A model generated the notes under the pieces. It ran no database searches and was not told the origin of the DNA. It was given only the letters and a program-made list of their open reading frames with translations. This document shows, one piece after another, positions 18,670 through 28,788 of a stretch of DNA of 48,765 nucleotides. The position numbers and the translations under genes are program-made. Where the stretch lies: NCBI GenBank assembly GCA_903908825.1, contig CAIVTJ010000378.1:1-48765 (forward strand). Reading direction: 5' to 3'. Numbering within the stretch: position 1 is the stretch's first letter; the number at the start of each line of letters is the position of its first letter. The DNA is from an uncultured Pseudomonadota bacterium (GTDB lineage Bacteria; Pseudomonadota; Gammaproteobacteria; Steroidobacterales; Steroidobacteraceae).

Positions 18670-19074
18670 ATGAATTGGACAGTGGCGTTACTGGTGGGTG
18701 CGGCTTTGATCTCGCTGGCGCGCATCGTGCAGCAGTGGCGTGTGGTATTGCGCCCCCGCGCAAAGGAAGACTGGGATACGCGCTTCATCGGCCAATTGCG
18801 CAAGGCCGGCTTTGCGCCCTTCGATCCGTACCCCATCGATTTCTTTTTTGACTTGCCCGACGAGCAGGCCTGCCGCGAAGTGACTGCAGCGCTGGAGCCC
18901 GATGGCTTTGTGGTCGACAGTCGCGCCGAAGAGCAGACCGGCCGCTGGAGTCTGCATGCGCACTACACCATGCGTTTACAGCTTGAGGCCATGCAGGCTT
19001 TGACGGCGCGCTTCACCGCCTTGGCAACCGAGCGCCAAGGGCGGTACGACGGCTGGGCCATCGCCAAGGAATAA
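18670..19074 (+). CDS. RraB-like (RNase E inhibitor B) domain protein with an N-terminal transmembrane helix
   Basis: MNWTVALLVGAALISLARIVQQW then EDWDTRFIGQLRKAGFAPFDPYPIDFFFDLPDEQACREVTAALEPDGFVVD...RQGRYDGWAIAKE (RraB C-terminal YDGW). Confidence 0.72.
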   Translation: MNWTVALLVGAALISLARIVQQWRVVLRPRAKEDWDTRFIGQLRKAGFAPFDPYPIDFFFDLPDEQACREVTAALEPDGFVVDSRAEEQTGRWSLHAHYTMRLQLEAMQALTARFTALATERQGRYDGWAIAKE

Positions 19075-19080
19075 CGCGCT

Positions 19081-19830
19081 TTATTTCTTTTCGGTCTGGC
19101 GCCGCACGGCTTCGGCGGCGGCCTTGATGGCTTCCGGATCACCCAGATAGCGGCTGGATGTGGGCTTAAGGGCGCTGTCGAGTTCATACAGCAGCGGCAC
19201 GCCGGTCGGTATGTTGAGTTCGGTGATGTCGGCTTCCGAGACGTTATCGAGCATCTTGACCAGGGCGCGAAGGCTGTTGCCGTGCGCGGCGATCAGCACG
19301 TTTTCACCGGCCAGCAAACGCGGCGCAATGCTGTTGTTCCACAGCGGCAATACGCGCGCCAAGGTGTCTTTCAGCGATTCGGTGGCCGGCAGTAGTGCGG
19401 GGTCTAGGTTGCTATAGCGCGCATCATGCGAGGGATGGCGTTCATCGCTGATTGCCAGCGGCGGCGGGGGGATGTCATAGCTGCGGCGCCAGATCTTGAC
19501 CTGCGCCTCGCCATGCGCAGCCACAGTCTGTGCCTTGTCCAAGCCCTGTAAGGCGCCGTAGTGACGCTCGTTCAAGCGCCAGGTTTTTTCGATGGGCAGC
19601 CACAGCATGTCCATTTCATCGAGCGCGATATTCAGCGTGCGGATGGCGCGCTTGAGCAAGGACGTATAGGCATAGTCGAAACGGATGCCGGTGGCCAGCA
19701 GTTCCCGACCGGCCTGCCGCGCTTCTTCGCGGCCCTGATCAGACAGGTCGACGTCAGTCCAACCGGTGAACAGATTGGCGACGTTCCAGATGCTTTGCCC
19801 ATGACGGACGAGGACGAGTTTGCCGGACAC
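19081..19830 (-). CDS. gpmA: 2,3-bisphosphoglycerate-dependent phosphoglycerate mutase
   Basis: [34 protein letters not shown]..., [27 protein letters not shown]. Confidence 0.96.
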   Translation of the reverse strand: MSGKLVLVRHGQSIWNVANLFTGWTDVDLSDQGREEARQAGRELLATGIRFDYAYTSLLKRAIRTLNIALDEMDMLWLPIEKTWRLNERHYGALQGLDKAQTVAAHGEAQVKIWRRSYDIPPPPLAISDERHPSHDARYSNLDPALLPATESLKDTLARVLPLWNNSIAPRLLAGENVLIAAHGNSLRALVKMLDNVSEADITELNIPTGVPLLYELDSALKPTSSRYLGDPEAIKAAAEAVRRQTEKK

Positions 19831-19858
19831 TGCGGGGCTCCAAAAAGAATAGTGAAAG

Positions 19859-21028
19859 TTAGTTGGGCAGTTCGAGATCGGCGATGACGGCGGCCAGCAG
19901 GCGCACGGCTTCGCCGCCGGTGACGCAGCGATGATCGAAGGTCAGCGACAAAGGCATGCGCCGGTGTATAGCGATGTCATCGCCCACCGCCACGACATCG
20001 CGTGACACTTTGCCGGCACCTAGGATGGCGATAGCTGGCGGCACGACCACCGGTGTGGCGTAGCGGCCTGCCATCACACCGAAGTTGGACAGCATGAAGG
20101 TGAAGTCGCGCAGGTCTGCCGGCGGCAGGCTGCGATCACGGGCACCGGCCTTGAGACGGTTGATCTCGGTGCGCAGCGCATCGGGCGTGCGGTTGCCCAC
20201 GTCGCGGATGACCGGCACCAGCAGGCCATCGGGCGTGTCGACGGCGATGCCGACATCGATGTGATGAAAGATGCGTCGTCCTTGCGAATTGGCGTCGTAC
20301 CAGGCGTTGAGGCCGGGCTCGGCGCGGCAACCGGCGGCGATGGCGCGCAGCAATCGCGCGGTGTAGTCGTTGCCCGATTCCCAGGCGTGGATGTCGGCGT
20401 CATCGACCACCGTGCATTCCATGACGTTATCGCGTGCCAGCGACATGCTTTGTGCCATGGCGCGGCGCAGGCTGCGCAGCACGTCGAGTTCGCCTGCTTC
20501 TCCGTAAGGCGCAGACGGACGCATGGCACTGGCCGGAGGTTGCAGTGTGACGGCGGCGGCAGCCATCACGTCATCGACGCTGATCAGTCCATCGCGACCG
20601 CTGCCGCGCAGTGACGCCAGGTCGACGCCAAGACGGCGGGCCAGATCGCGGGCGGCAGGGACAGCGCGTGTGCGCGTGTGGGTGGCTTCGCTGCTGTTGT
20701 CGCGCACAGCTGCTGCCGGCAGTTCGGCATCGCTGGTCGGCATGTGCCCGACCACGCCGCCGGCGGAAGTGCCTGCTGCGTTGCCGGCGACAGGACCCGT
20801 ATCGAAATCGACCAGCGCAGCGCCCGTGGCGATGGTGTCGCCGGGCTGGCCGTGCAGCGCCAGGATGGTGCCTGCGTGGGGCGAGGGCACTTCGACCACG
20901 GCCTTGGCGGTCTCCATGGCCACCAGAGGCTGGTCGATCGCCACGACATCGCCTATAGCCACATGCCAGCGGATGATTTCTGCTTCCTGCAGTCCCTCAC
21001 CCAGATCGGGCAGATTAAAGCGCGCCAT
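19859..21028 (-). CDS. 2-oxo acid dehydrogenase E2 (dihydrolipoamide acyltransferase), single lipoyl domain
   Basis: [23 protein letters not shown]...[16 protein letters not shown] (lipoyl), E3-binding-like domain, catalytic-domain tail [17 protein letters not shown]. Confidence 0.92.
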   Translation of the reverse strand: MARFNLPDLGEGLQEAEIIRWHVAIGDVVAIDQPLVAMETAKAVVEVPSPHAGTILALHGQPGDTIATGAALVDFDTGPVAGNAAGTSAGGVVGHMPTSDAELPAAAVRDNSSEATHTRTRAVPAARDLARRLGVDLASLRGSGRDGLISVDDVMAAAAVTLQPPASAMRPSAPYGEAGELDVLRSLRRAMAQSMSLARDNVMECTVVDDADIHAWESGNDYTARLLRAIAAGCRAEPGLNAWYDANSQGRRIFHHIDVGIAVDTPDGLLVPVIRDVGNRTPDALRTEINRLKAGARDRSLPPADLRDFTFMLSNFGVMAGRYATPVVVPPAIAILGAGKVSRDVVAVGDDIAIHRRMPLSLTFDHRCVTGGEAVRLLAAVIADLELPN

Positions 21029-21052
21029 ACATTGCGTCCTGGTGAACAGCCG

Positions 21053-22030
21053 TCACGCCCTGACCGTGCTGCGGATGCCATCGGCAATACGCGCCACGCC
21101 GGGGATGTAGTCGTGTTCCAAGCGGAAATAAGGCATGACCGTATCGTAACCGGTGATGCGGCAGATGGGCGCGTGCAGGCTGTACAGCCCGCGTTCGGCC
21201 ACGGTGGCGGCGATCTCTGCGCCCAAGCCGCAGTTGCGCGCAGCCTCGTGCACGATGACCAGGCGGCCGGTGCGCGCCACCGAATCGAGAATGCTGTTGT
21301 GATCGATGGGCGATAGCGAGGCGAGGTCGAGGACCTCGCACTGGATTTGCTCTGCGGCCAGTTGCTCTGCTGCCAGTAACACCTCATGTGTTATCGCGCC
21401 CCAGCTGACCACCGTGACATCGTCACCGGCGCGCAATAGGTGGCATTGATCGAGCGGTAACGCGACGCCGTCGTCCGGCACTTCCTGGCGCGCCAGACGA
21501 TAGAGCCGCGTGGGTTCGAGAAACATGACCGGATCGGGATCGCGAATAGCCGCCAGCAGCAGCCCATAGGCCTGAGCCGGTGAGGACGGGCACAACACGC
21601 GCAGGCCCGCGTGATGGCAGAGCAGTGCTTCGAGGCTTTCGGAGTGGTGCTCGGGTGCATGGATGCCGCCACCGTGCGGCATGCGCATGACGATGGGCAA
21701 GGTGATGCGACCGCGCGTGCGATTGCGCATACGCGCCATGTGATTGCAGATCTGGTCCAGCGCGGGGTAGATAAAACCCATGAACTGAATTTCAGCGACC
21801 GGCTTGAGCCCTTGCGCGGCCATGCCGATGCTCATGCCGGCGATCAGCCCTTCCGCCAGTGGTGTGTCTTGCACACGCAGCTTGCCATGACGCTGTTGCA
21901 GGCCGGCCGTGGCGCGGAATACGCCGCCATTGACGCCGATGTCCTCGCCCAGCAGCACCACATCGGGGTCGTGCGTCAACGACCAGTTCAAGGCTTGGTT
22001 GATCGCTTCAACCAGCGTCAGTTTGGCCAT
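21053..22030 (-). CDS. 2-oxo acid dehydrogenase E1 component, beta subunit
   Basis: MAKLTLVEAINQALNWSLTHDPDVVLLGEDIGVNGGVFRATAGLQQRHG...; start trimmed from the longer ORF. Confidence 0.93.
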   Translation of the reverse strand: MAKLTLVEAINQALNWSLTHDPDVVLLGEDIGVNGGVFRATAGLQQRHGKLRVQDTPLAEGLIAGMSIGMAAQGLKPVAEIQFMGFIYPALDQICNHMARMRNRTRGRITLPIVMRMPHGGGIHAPEHHSESLEALLCHHAGLRVLCPSSPAQAYGLLLAAIRDPDPVMFLEPTRLYRLARQEVPDDGVALPLDQCHLLRAGDDVTVVSWGAITHEVLLAAEQLAAEQIQCEVLDLASLSPIDHNSILDSVARTGRLVIVHEAARNCGLGAEIAATVAERGLYSLHAPICRITGYDTVMPYFRLEHDYIPGVARIADGIRSTVRA

Positions 22031-22038
22031 GGCAGAGC

Positions 22039-23115
22039 CTAGCGTCCGCTGCCGGCATAGCGCCGCGCAGTGGCTTGCTGTTGCGCAAGCTCTGCAGGCG
22101 GGTGGGCAAACAGGTGGGTGAACATGTCGTCGCTGACCGGTGCAGGCAGCGATGTGTAGGCCACTACCGCAGCCTCGATCTGTGCGCTGCAGTCGGCCCG
22201 CAAATCCGCTTCTTGGGCTTCGTCCCACTGTCCCTGCGCTTGCAGATAACGGCGCAGACGCAGCAGCGGCTCGCGTTGCCAAGCCGCTTCGAGCTCACCG
22301 GCCGGGCGATAGCGCGTGGCATCGTCGGCGGTGGTGTGATCGCTGAGTCGATAAGTGAGCGCCTCGACGACCGTTGCACCGCCACCGCTGCGGGCCCTGG
22401 CCAGCGCGCGCTCGACTACCGCACGCACGCCGATGACGTCGTTGCCATCGACCTGCACGCCGGGTATGCCGGCAGCGATGGCTTTTTGCGCCAGCGTTTG
22501 CGCGGCAGTTTGTTCGGCCACCGGTACCGAAATAGCCCAGCCGTTGTTGACGATGATGAACACCACCGGCAGTGCGTGCGCACCGGCCATATTGAGGGCC
22601 TCGTAAAAGGCGCCCTGCGACGTGCCGCCATCACCGATATAGGCCACCGCACAGCGCGCTTCACCACGCAGCTTGAAAGCCATGGCCGCACCGGCTGCCT
22701 GCGGCATTTGCGAGGCGATGGGCACACACCATGGGAAGTCCTGACGTGGACCGGCAAAGTGTGTGCCGCGCTCGTCACCGTTCCAGTACGTGAGGATTTC
22801 GGTCAGCGTGACACCGCGCCACAGCTGCGTGCCGTACTCGCGGTACACCGGAAACAGCGCATCTTCGGGGCGCATGGCCGCACCGACACCGACGTGCGTT
22901 GCTTCATGGCCGGTGCAGGGGGCATAGGTGCCCAAGCGGCCGGTGCGTTGCAGGTTGATGGCCTTGGCATCGAACAAGCGGCACAGCGTCATCAGCCGGT
23001 AGAGGTGCAGCAGTTCGCTGGCGTCCTGCGCAAAGGCGGGCAGGGCTGCGGTGGGTCTGCCATCCGCATCCAGCAGTTGTTCATGGTCGATGTGGAAGGT
23101 CGCGACACTGGACAA
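22039..23115 (-). CDS. 2-oxo acid dehydrogenase E1 component, alpha subunit (PdhA-like)
   Basis: TGRLGTYAPCTGHEATHVGVGAAM, ThDP motif GDGGTSQGAFYEALNMAGAHALPVVFIIVNN. Confidence 0.93.
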   Translation of the reverse strand: MSSVATFHIDHEQLLDADGRPTAALPAFAQDASELLHLYRLMTLCRLFDAKAINLQRTGRLGTYAPCTGHEATHVGVGAAMRPEDALFPVYREYGTQLWRGVTLTEILTYWNGDERGTHFAGPRQDFPWCVPIASQMPQAAGAAMAFKLRGEARCAVAYIGDGGTSQGAFYEALNMAGAHALPVVFIIVNNGWAISVPVAEQTAAQTLAQKAIAAGIPGVQVDGNDVIGVRAVVERALARARSGGGATVVEALTYRLSDHTTADDATRYRPAGELEAAWQREPLLRLRRYLQAQGQWDEAQEADLRADCSAQIEAAVVAYTSLPAPVSDDMFTHLFAHPPAELAQQQATARRYAGSGR

Positions 23116-23213
23116 CGGAGTTCTCGCCTGCAGGTCAGTAATCTGTGCGCCTCAGTATAAGCGTAGCATTGCCCCTTCTGCTGCCCTTGCGGGTGGTGTT
23201 GACCAGAGTCCCG

Positions 23214-24098
23214 ATGAGTCCTACCAATCAGCGCGCGGGTATTACCGCCGCCGCCATCGCCTATTTCTTGTGGGGTCTGTTTCCGCTGTATTGGAGCCTG
23301 CTGGCCGCAGTGCCCAATTCACAGTTGCTGGCGCATCGCGTGGCCTGGTGCGCCGTGGCCGTGTGGCTGTACCTGCTGCTACGGGGTGAGGGCGGCTGGT
23401 GGCGCAGTCTGCCACTTAAAGTGGCCGGCTGGCTGACGCTCAGCGCGCTGTTGATCTCGGTCAACTGGGGCGTGTACATCCTGGGCATCAACACCGGCCA
23501 TGTCCTCGATACCAGCCTGGGCTATTTTATTACGCCCTTGGTCAACGTGCTGTTTGGCGTGTTGGTGCTACGTGAGCGCTTGTCGGTGCTGCAATGGCTG
23601 GCTGTGGCTTGCGCGGCCGTGGGTGTGGCTTATCTGGCGCTGCGCATCGGCTCGTTGCCGTGGATCGCACTGGTGCTGGCGGTCTCGTTTGCCTGCTATG
23701 GGTTGATACGCAAATTGACTCCGGTCGATGCTATCCATGGCCTGGCGATGGAGAGCGCGGTGCTATTGCTGCCGTCGCTGGGGTGGCTGCTGTGGAGCCA
23801 GCATCAGGGCACCGGCGTGTTCCTGCACGAGGCTGTGCGTCTGGATGTGCTGATGATCGTCGGCGGTGTGGTGACGTCCATACCGCTGGTGCTGTTCGGC
23901 TATGCCGCGCGGCGTGTGTCGATGACGGTGCTGGGCTTTCTGCAATATCTGGCGCCGACCGTGGCCTTGTTGCTGGCGGTATTTCTGTTCCATGAGCCGT
24001 TCGGCCCCGTGCAGCAGGTGGCGTTTGCCTTCATCTGGCTGGCCTTGGTGCTGTTTTCGGTAGACGCGCTGCGCCGCTATAGGCTGCAGTCCGCTTAA
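23214..24098 (+). CDS. rarD: EamA-family transporter RarD
   Basis: AAIAYFLWGLFPLYWSLLAAVPNSQLLAHRVAWC, SVNWGVYILGINTGHVLDTSLGYFITPLVNVLFG; ten hydrophobic segments. Confidence 0.88.
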   Translation: MSPTNQRAGITAAAIAYFLWGLFPLYWSLLAAVPNSQLLAHRVAWCAVAVWLYLLLRGEGGWWRSLPLKVAGWLTLSALLISVNWGVYILGINTGHVLDTSLGYFITPLVNVLFGVLVLRERLSVLQWLAVACAAVGVAYLALRIGSLPWIALVLAVSFACYGLIRKLTPVDAIHGLAMESAVLLLPSLGWLLWSQHQGTGVFLHEAVRLDVLMIVGGVVTSIPLVLFGYAARRVSMTVLGFLQYLAPTVALLLAVFLFHEPFGPVQQVAFAFIWLALVLFSVDALRRYRLQSA

Positions 24099-24107
24099 GG
24101 CCAGTGG

Positions 24108-25220
24108 TCAGTCGCCGCCGCGCCGGGCGCGGCGCAGGTACTCATCGCTGCCCATCTCGATCAGCCGGCTGACGGTGCGCGCGAACTCGCCGGCCAAGCG
24201 GCTGCCTTGATAGAGCTGCATGGGCGCTACAGCTGCGCCCACCACCAGCGTGACGCCGCTGTCGTACAACACGTCGACCAGCGACACAAAGCGTCGCGCC
24301 GCGTCATCTTGCAAGGCGTCCAGTTGCGGAACGTTGCTGACAAACACGGTGTGCAGTTGTGTGGCCAGTGCCAGATAGTCCGACGTGCTGCGCGCGCCTT
24401 CACAGAGCGCGCTGAACTCAAACCACGCGATGCCGGCGGCGGCCCGGCGCACCGGGATCTCGCGTCCTTCGATCGCCAGCGTGGCGCCGCGGTGCGCTGG
24501 TGCATCGCCCGCCAACTGCGCGAATAAGGCCGCCAGCTGTGGCGCTTGCTGTTGATCGGCTTGCATCACATAGGTGCCGGCCTGTTGCAGTTGCCGCAGG
24601 CGATAGTCGACAGCACCGGCCAGTTCCAGTACGTCGAGCTGCGTATTTAATAGCTCGATAGCCGGCAAAAACCGTTCACGCTGCAGCCCGTTACGATAGA
24701 GGCCCGAGGGTGGTTGATTGGAGGTGATGACCAACGCCACACCGTGTTGCTGCAAGGCCGCCAGCAGGCCGTGCAGAATCATCGCATCGCCGATGTCGTT
24801 GACCAGCAGTTCATCGAGGCACAACAAACGCGCCTCGCCGGCGATAGACCTGGCGACCTGTTGCAACGGCCGCTGTCGCCCGGGCAATTGCGCCAGCGTG
24901 TCGTGGACTTCGCGCATCAACACATGAAAATGCAGACGACGGCTGCTGCCGGCCGGCAAGCCCGACTGCAGCAGGTCCATCAGCAGGGTCTTGCCGCGAC
25001 CGACGCTACCCCACAGATACACGCCGCGCGGCGCAGCAAGCGGCGCGCTCAGCCAACCCGGCAGCCATCGACCGCTGCGGGGGGGCTTGATGTCATCAGC
25101 CAGTTTCGCCAAGCGCCGCACCACGGCGCGCTGGGCCTCGTCGGCGATGAGGCCGCGCTGCACCAGCAGTTGCTCATAGGCTTCGGTCAGCGAGGGTGCA
25201 TCGCTCGCAATGCGGGACAT
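24108..25220 (-). CDS. zapE: cell division protein ZapE (AFG1-like ATPase)
   Basis: RGVYLWGSVGRGKTLLMDLL (Walker A), RLHFHVLMREVHDTLAQL, CLDELLVNDIGDAMIL, VITSNQPPSGLYRNGLQRERFLPAIELL. Confidence 0.92.
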   Translation of the reverse strand: MSRIASDAPSLTEAYEQLLVQRGLIADEAQRAVVRRLAKLADDIKPPRSGRWLPGWLSAPLAAPRGVYLWGSVGRGKTLLMDLLQSGLPAGSSRRLHFHVLMREVHDTLAQLPGRQRPLQQVARSIAGEARLLCLDELLVNDIGDAMILHGLLAALQQHGVALVITSNQPPSGLYRNGLQRERFLPAIELLNTQLDVLELAGAVDYRLRQLQQAGTYVMQADQQQAPQLAALFAQLAGDAPAHRGATLAIEGREIPVRRAAAGIAWFEFSALCEGARSTSDYLALATQLHTVFVSNVPQLDALQDDAARRFVSLVDVLYDSGVTLVVGAAVAPMQLYQGSRLAGEFARTVSRLIEMGSDEYLRRARRGGD

Positions 25221-25233
25221 ACCTCGTCTGCGC

Positions 25234-26136
25234 TCAGCGGCCGGAGGCAGCCGGATCGGGTAGCAGCGTTTGACCGGTTCCCGGCAGGCCTGAATGCCGC
25301 ATCGAGACGTTGGAATGGCGCAGCGCAAAGCGAGCGGCTAGTTGCTCGACCACATAGACCGAGCGGTGCCGGCCACCGGTGCAACCGATGGCGATGGTCA
25401 GGTAACGGCGGTTGCTGGCCCGCATGTCGGGGATGCGTGTCTCGAGAAAATGGTCGATGTCCTCGATGACCCGGGTGACCGCCTCGTAACCGGCCAGATA
25501 GGCGGCAACTTCAGGGTCCTGACCGGTAAGGCCTCGCAGCGCCGTATCCCAATAGGGGTTGGGCAGCGTGCGCACATCGAAGACAAAATCGGCGTCGCCG
25601 GGGATGCCGTGCTTGAAGCCGAAGGACTCGAATTGCAATGACATGCGCGCGCTGCTGCGACGTTCAACGCGCTGACGCATCAGGTCGCGCAGTTCATGCA
25701 CGCCGATGCGCGAAGTGTCGATGGTCAGATCGGCAGCTTGGGCAATGGGATCCAGCAGTTCGCGTTCGATCTGTATGGCTTCGCGCAGGCTTTCACCGTT
25801 GCGGCTCAGCGGATGGCGACGGCGTGTTTCAGCAAAGCGCCGCAGCAACTCTTCGTCACCGGACACCAGGTAAATGAGTTCGCAATCGAGGCCAGAGCGC
25901 TTGAGCTCTTCGATGAGCATGGGCACGGTGGCGATTTCGGCCGCGGTATTGCGCGCATCGAGTCCGACGGCAGTACGACGATAGATGACGTCGTTGCTGC
26001 GGATGGTGTGCGAGATGAACGACTTGAGCAGTGCGGCTGGTATGTTGTCGATGCAGTAGTAGTCGAGGTCTTCGAGCATGTGCAGTGCCACACTCTTGCC
26101 CGATCCCGACAGTCCGCTGATAAATACCAGTCGCAC
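25234..26136 (-). CDS. rapZ: RNase adapter protein RapZ
   Basis: MRLVFISGLSGSGKSVALHMLEDLDYYCIDNIPAALL..., DVRTLPNPYW, IAIGCTGGRHRSVYVVEQLA. Confidence 0.95.
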   Translation of the reverse strand: MRLVFISGLSGSGKSVALHMLEDLDYYCIDNIPAALLKSFISHTIRSNDVIYRRTAVGLDARNTAAEIATVPMLIEELKRSGLDCELIYLVSGDEELLRRFAETRRRHPLSRNGESLREAIQIERELLDPIAQAADLTIDTSRIGVHELRDLMRQRVERRSSARMSLQFESFGFKHGIPGDADFVFDVRTLPNPYWDTALRGLTGQDPEVAAYLAGYEAVTRVIEDIDHFLETRIPDMRASNRRYLTIAIGCTGGRHRSVYVVEQLAARFALRHSNVSMRHSGLPGTGQTLLPDPAASGR

Positions 26137-26147
26137 TGCGCGTAGTC

Positions 26148-26468
26148 CTAGACCCGGGTGGCGCGACGGGTTTCGTCGGCGTGGTGGTCTTGCTGCTTTT
26201 CTTTGTGCTTCTTGAGGCTGCGATCGAGCTTGTCGACCAGCGCATCGATAGAGGCATAGAGGTTGGCGTCTACGGCCTCGGCATGGAGGGTACTGCCGCT
26301 GACATGCACCGTGGCCTCGGCACGCTGCTCGAGCTTTTCGACGGTGAACACACAGTGGATATCGAGCACGTCATCAAAATGCCGCTTGATGCGCTCCAGG
26401 CGCTTTTCAAGATAGCTGCGCAGTGCCTCGGTGATCTCGACATGATGGCCGGTGAGCGTGAGTTGCAT
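26148..26468 (-). CDS. hpf: ribosome hibernation promoting factor
   Basis: MQLTLTGHHVEITEALRSYLEKRLERIKRHFDDVLDIHCVFTVEKLEQRAEATVHVSG... Confidence 0.94.
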   Translation of the reverse strand: MQLTLTGHHVEITEALRSYLEKRLERIKRHFDDVLDIHCVFTVEKLEQRAEATVHVSGSTLHAEAVDANLYASIDALVDKLDRSLKKHKEKQQDHHADETRRATRV

Positions 26469-26481
26469 GAGCCTCTCCTGG

Positions 26482-27969
26482 TTAGACGCGAGCCAAGGCG
26501 CGCTTGCGTTCGTTCGAGGGTTCGATCCCCATAGCTTCACGGTACTTGGCAACGGTGCGCCGCGCCACCGGTATACCCTCATCTGAGAGCAATTCGGCTA
26601 TGCGGCTATCACTTAGTGGCGTGCCCGGTTGCTCTTCGCGGATCAATTTACGGATCTTGGCGCGGATGGCGGTAGACGAGGTCTCTGAGCCGTCCGAACT
26701 GCCCACATGGCTGGAGAAGAAAAACCGCAGTTCGAATACGCCGCGCGGCGTGTGCATGTACTTGCCCGAGGTGACGCGCGAGATGGTCGATTCGTGCATG
26801 CCGATCGCTTCGGCGATGTCGCGCAGGATCATCGGCCGCATGTGCTCATCGCCCAGTTCGAGAAAAGCGATCTGCCGTTCAACGATAGTGCGGGCCACGC
26901 GGATCAGTGTGTCCTGACGGATTTCCAGACTCTTGAGCAGCCAGCGTGCTTCTTGCAACTGCGCGCGCATATTGGCGTGCCCGGCGCCGCGGCCGAGCAG
27001 GTTGGCGTAGCCTTGATTGACGCGGACCCGCGGCAACGTGGCCGGATTCATCTCTACGGTCCAGCCGGTCGGGCCACGTCGCACAAACACATCGGGCACC
27101 ACATATTCGGCCTTGGCAGCGCTGACCTGCGAGCCGGGCCGCGGTTGGCAGCTGCGCACCAGCGCCAGCGCCAGCGTGATCTCTTCGTCGGGGCAACCCA
27201 ACACGCGGCGCAGCGGCGCCAGATCGCGTTGCGCCATGAGTTCCAAATGATGAGCGGCCATGCGCTTGGCGCATTCGAGGCCGGGCGTGTCGTCATCCAG
27301 CAGTTGCAGCTGCAGCAGGATGCATTCGCTGATCGAGCGTGCGGCGATGCCGGGTGGATCAAAGTGCTGCACGATGGCGATGACCGCAGCGATTTCTTCG
27401 ACGCTGGCATCGATTTCCGGACGCAGGGTGTCGGCGATGACCTCTTCCGAGTCGATCAGATAACCGTCGTCATTGATGGCATCGAGGATGGCGCGGCCGA
27501 TGGCTAACTGCCGCGGTTGCAGCTTGGCCATGTCCAATTGCCAGGCTAGATGTTCTTGCAGTGTCTCGGTGCCGGCGTCAGAGAACTCTTGCGCCCGGTC
27601 ATCATCGTCACTGTTGTAAGGCGAGTCGGACGCGTTCGCCGAACGTTCGTCCCAGACATCATCGATGACTTCGACAGTTGCTTCAGCCTCTGTGGCTGCA
27701 GCCGCAACGTCGTGGTCTTCGCCGCCCTCGCTGTCCTCGCCAGGCGGCTGCGCCGTCGGTAGCTCGTTGGGCGTCGCGCCCAGGGCCTCGAAGCTGGTTA
27801 ACGGATCGTGATCATCTTCGGGTTCCAACATGATGTTGGATTCAAGCAACTCGCTGATGTGCGTCTGCAGCTCAATGGCGGGCATCTGCAGCAGGCGTAT
27901 GGCTTGCTGCAGTTGCGGCGTCATCGTCAGCTGCTGGCTCATGCGCAGCTGTAGCGAGGTCTTAAGCAT
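26482..27969 (-). CDS. rpoN: RNA polymerase sigma-54 factor
   Basis: LQLRMSQQLTMTPQLQQAIRLLQM, RPMILRDIAEAIGMHESTISRVTSGKYMHTPRGVFELRFFFSS, RPN-box ARRTVAKYREAMGI. Confidence 0.97.
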   Translation of the reverse strand: MLKTSLQLRMSQQLTMTPQLQQAIRLLQMPAIELQTHISELLESNIMLEPEDDHDPLTSFEALGATPNELPTAQPPGEDSEGGEDHDVAAAATEAEATVEVIDDVWDERSANASDSPYNSDDDDRAQEFSDAGTETLQEHLAWQLDMAKLQPRQLAIGRAILDAINDDGYLIDSEEVIADTLRPEIDASVEEIAAVIAIVQHFDPPGIAARSISECILLQLQLLDDDTPGLECAKRMAAHHLELMAQRDLAPLRRVLGCPDEEITLALALVRSCQPRPGSQVSAAKAEYVVPDVFVRRGPTGWTVEMNPATLPRVRVNQGYANLLGRGAGHANMRAQLQEARWLLKSLEIRQDTLIRVARTIVERQIAFLELGDEHMRPMILRDIAEAIGMHESTISRVTSGKYMHTPRGVFELRFFFSSHVGSSDGSETSSTAIRAKIRKLIREEQPGTPLSDSRIAELLSDEGIPVARRTVAKYREAMGIEPSNERKRALARV

Positions 27970-28062
27970 GTTTCATGCCCACCATCGGTTACAGACCCGT
28001 GTCCGGGTGCGACTTCAGGCGGTTAAGTCCTTGATAGTTATATAAAATAAAAAAAACCCAGA

Positions 28063-28788
28063 TCACATTCTAAAGTTCTCTCCTAAGTACACCTCACGGA
28101 CTCGTTCGTTGGCAAGGATTTCATCGGCAGTTCCTGACGCAAGCACGGTTCCGCGGTCGACGATATAGGCGCGCTGGCAGACGCCCAAGGTCTCGCGCAC
28201 ATTGTGGTCTGTGATCAACACGCCGATGCCGCGCGCCGCCAGGCCTGTGATCAGACGCTGGATGTCGATGACCGACAGCGGGTCGACGCCGGCGAAGGGT
28301 TCGTCCAGCAGCATGAAGCGTGGGTTGGCGGCCAGTGCTCTGGCGATTTCGACCCGGCGGCGCTCACCGCCCGACAGTGATTGGCCGGCGCTGGCGCGGA
28401 TGCGACCCAGGTGCAGCTCGTCCAGCAGCTCTTCCAGGCGTGCATTGAGGCTCGTTGCGTTGAGCTCGCGGCGGGTCTCAAGGATGGCGCGGATGTTGTC
28501 TTCGACCGACAGCCGCCGGAACACCGAAGCTTCCTGCGGCAGGTAACCGATGCCCTGCTGCGCGCGGCGATGCATGGGCAGGCCGGTCAGGTCGACATCG
28601 TCCAGACGCACGCTGCCGGCATCGGCCTGCACCAGGCCGACGATTATGTAGAAAGCCGTGGTCTTGCCGGCCCCGTTGGGGCCCAGCAGTCCGACCACTT
28701 CACCGGCGGCGACCTGCAGCGACAGACCCTCGACCACGCGTCGGCCCTTGTAAGCTTTTTGCAGGTTATCGACGACCAGCACGCTCAT
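28063..28788 (-). CDS. lptB: LPS export ABC transporter ATP-binding protein
   Basis: [56 protein letters not shown]. Confidence 0.96.
   Translation of the reverse strand: MSVLVVDNLQKAYKGRRVVEGLSLQVAAGEVVGLLGPNGAGKTTAFYIIVGLVQADAGSVRLDDVDLTGLPMHRRAQQGIGYLPQEASVFRRLSVEDNIRAILETRRELNATSLNARLEELLDELHLGRIRASAGQSLSGGERRRVEIARALAANPRFMLLDEPFAGVDPLSVIDIQRLITGLAARGIGVLITDHNVRETLGVCQRAYIVDRGTVLASGTADEILANERVREVYLGENFRM

Noticed and set aside
22075-23160. 361-aa plus-strand ORF opposite the E1 alpha gene
   Set aside because: Antisense shadow of a clear E1 alpha coding sequence, with no recognisable family features.
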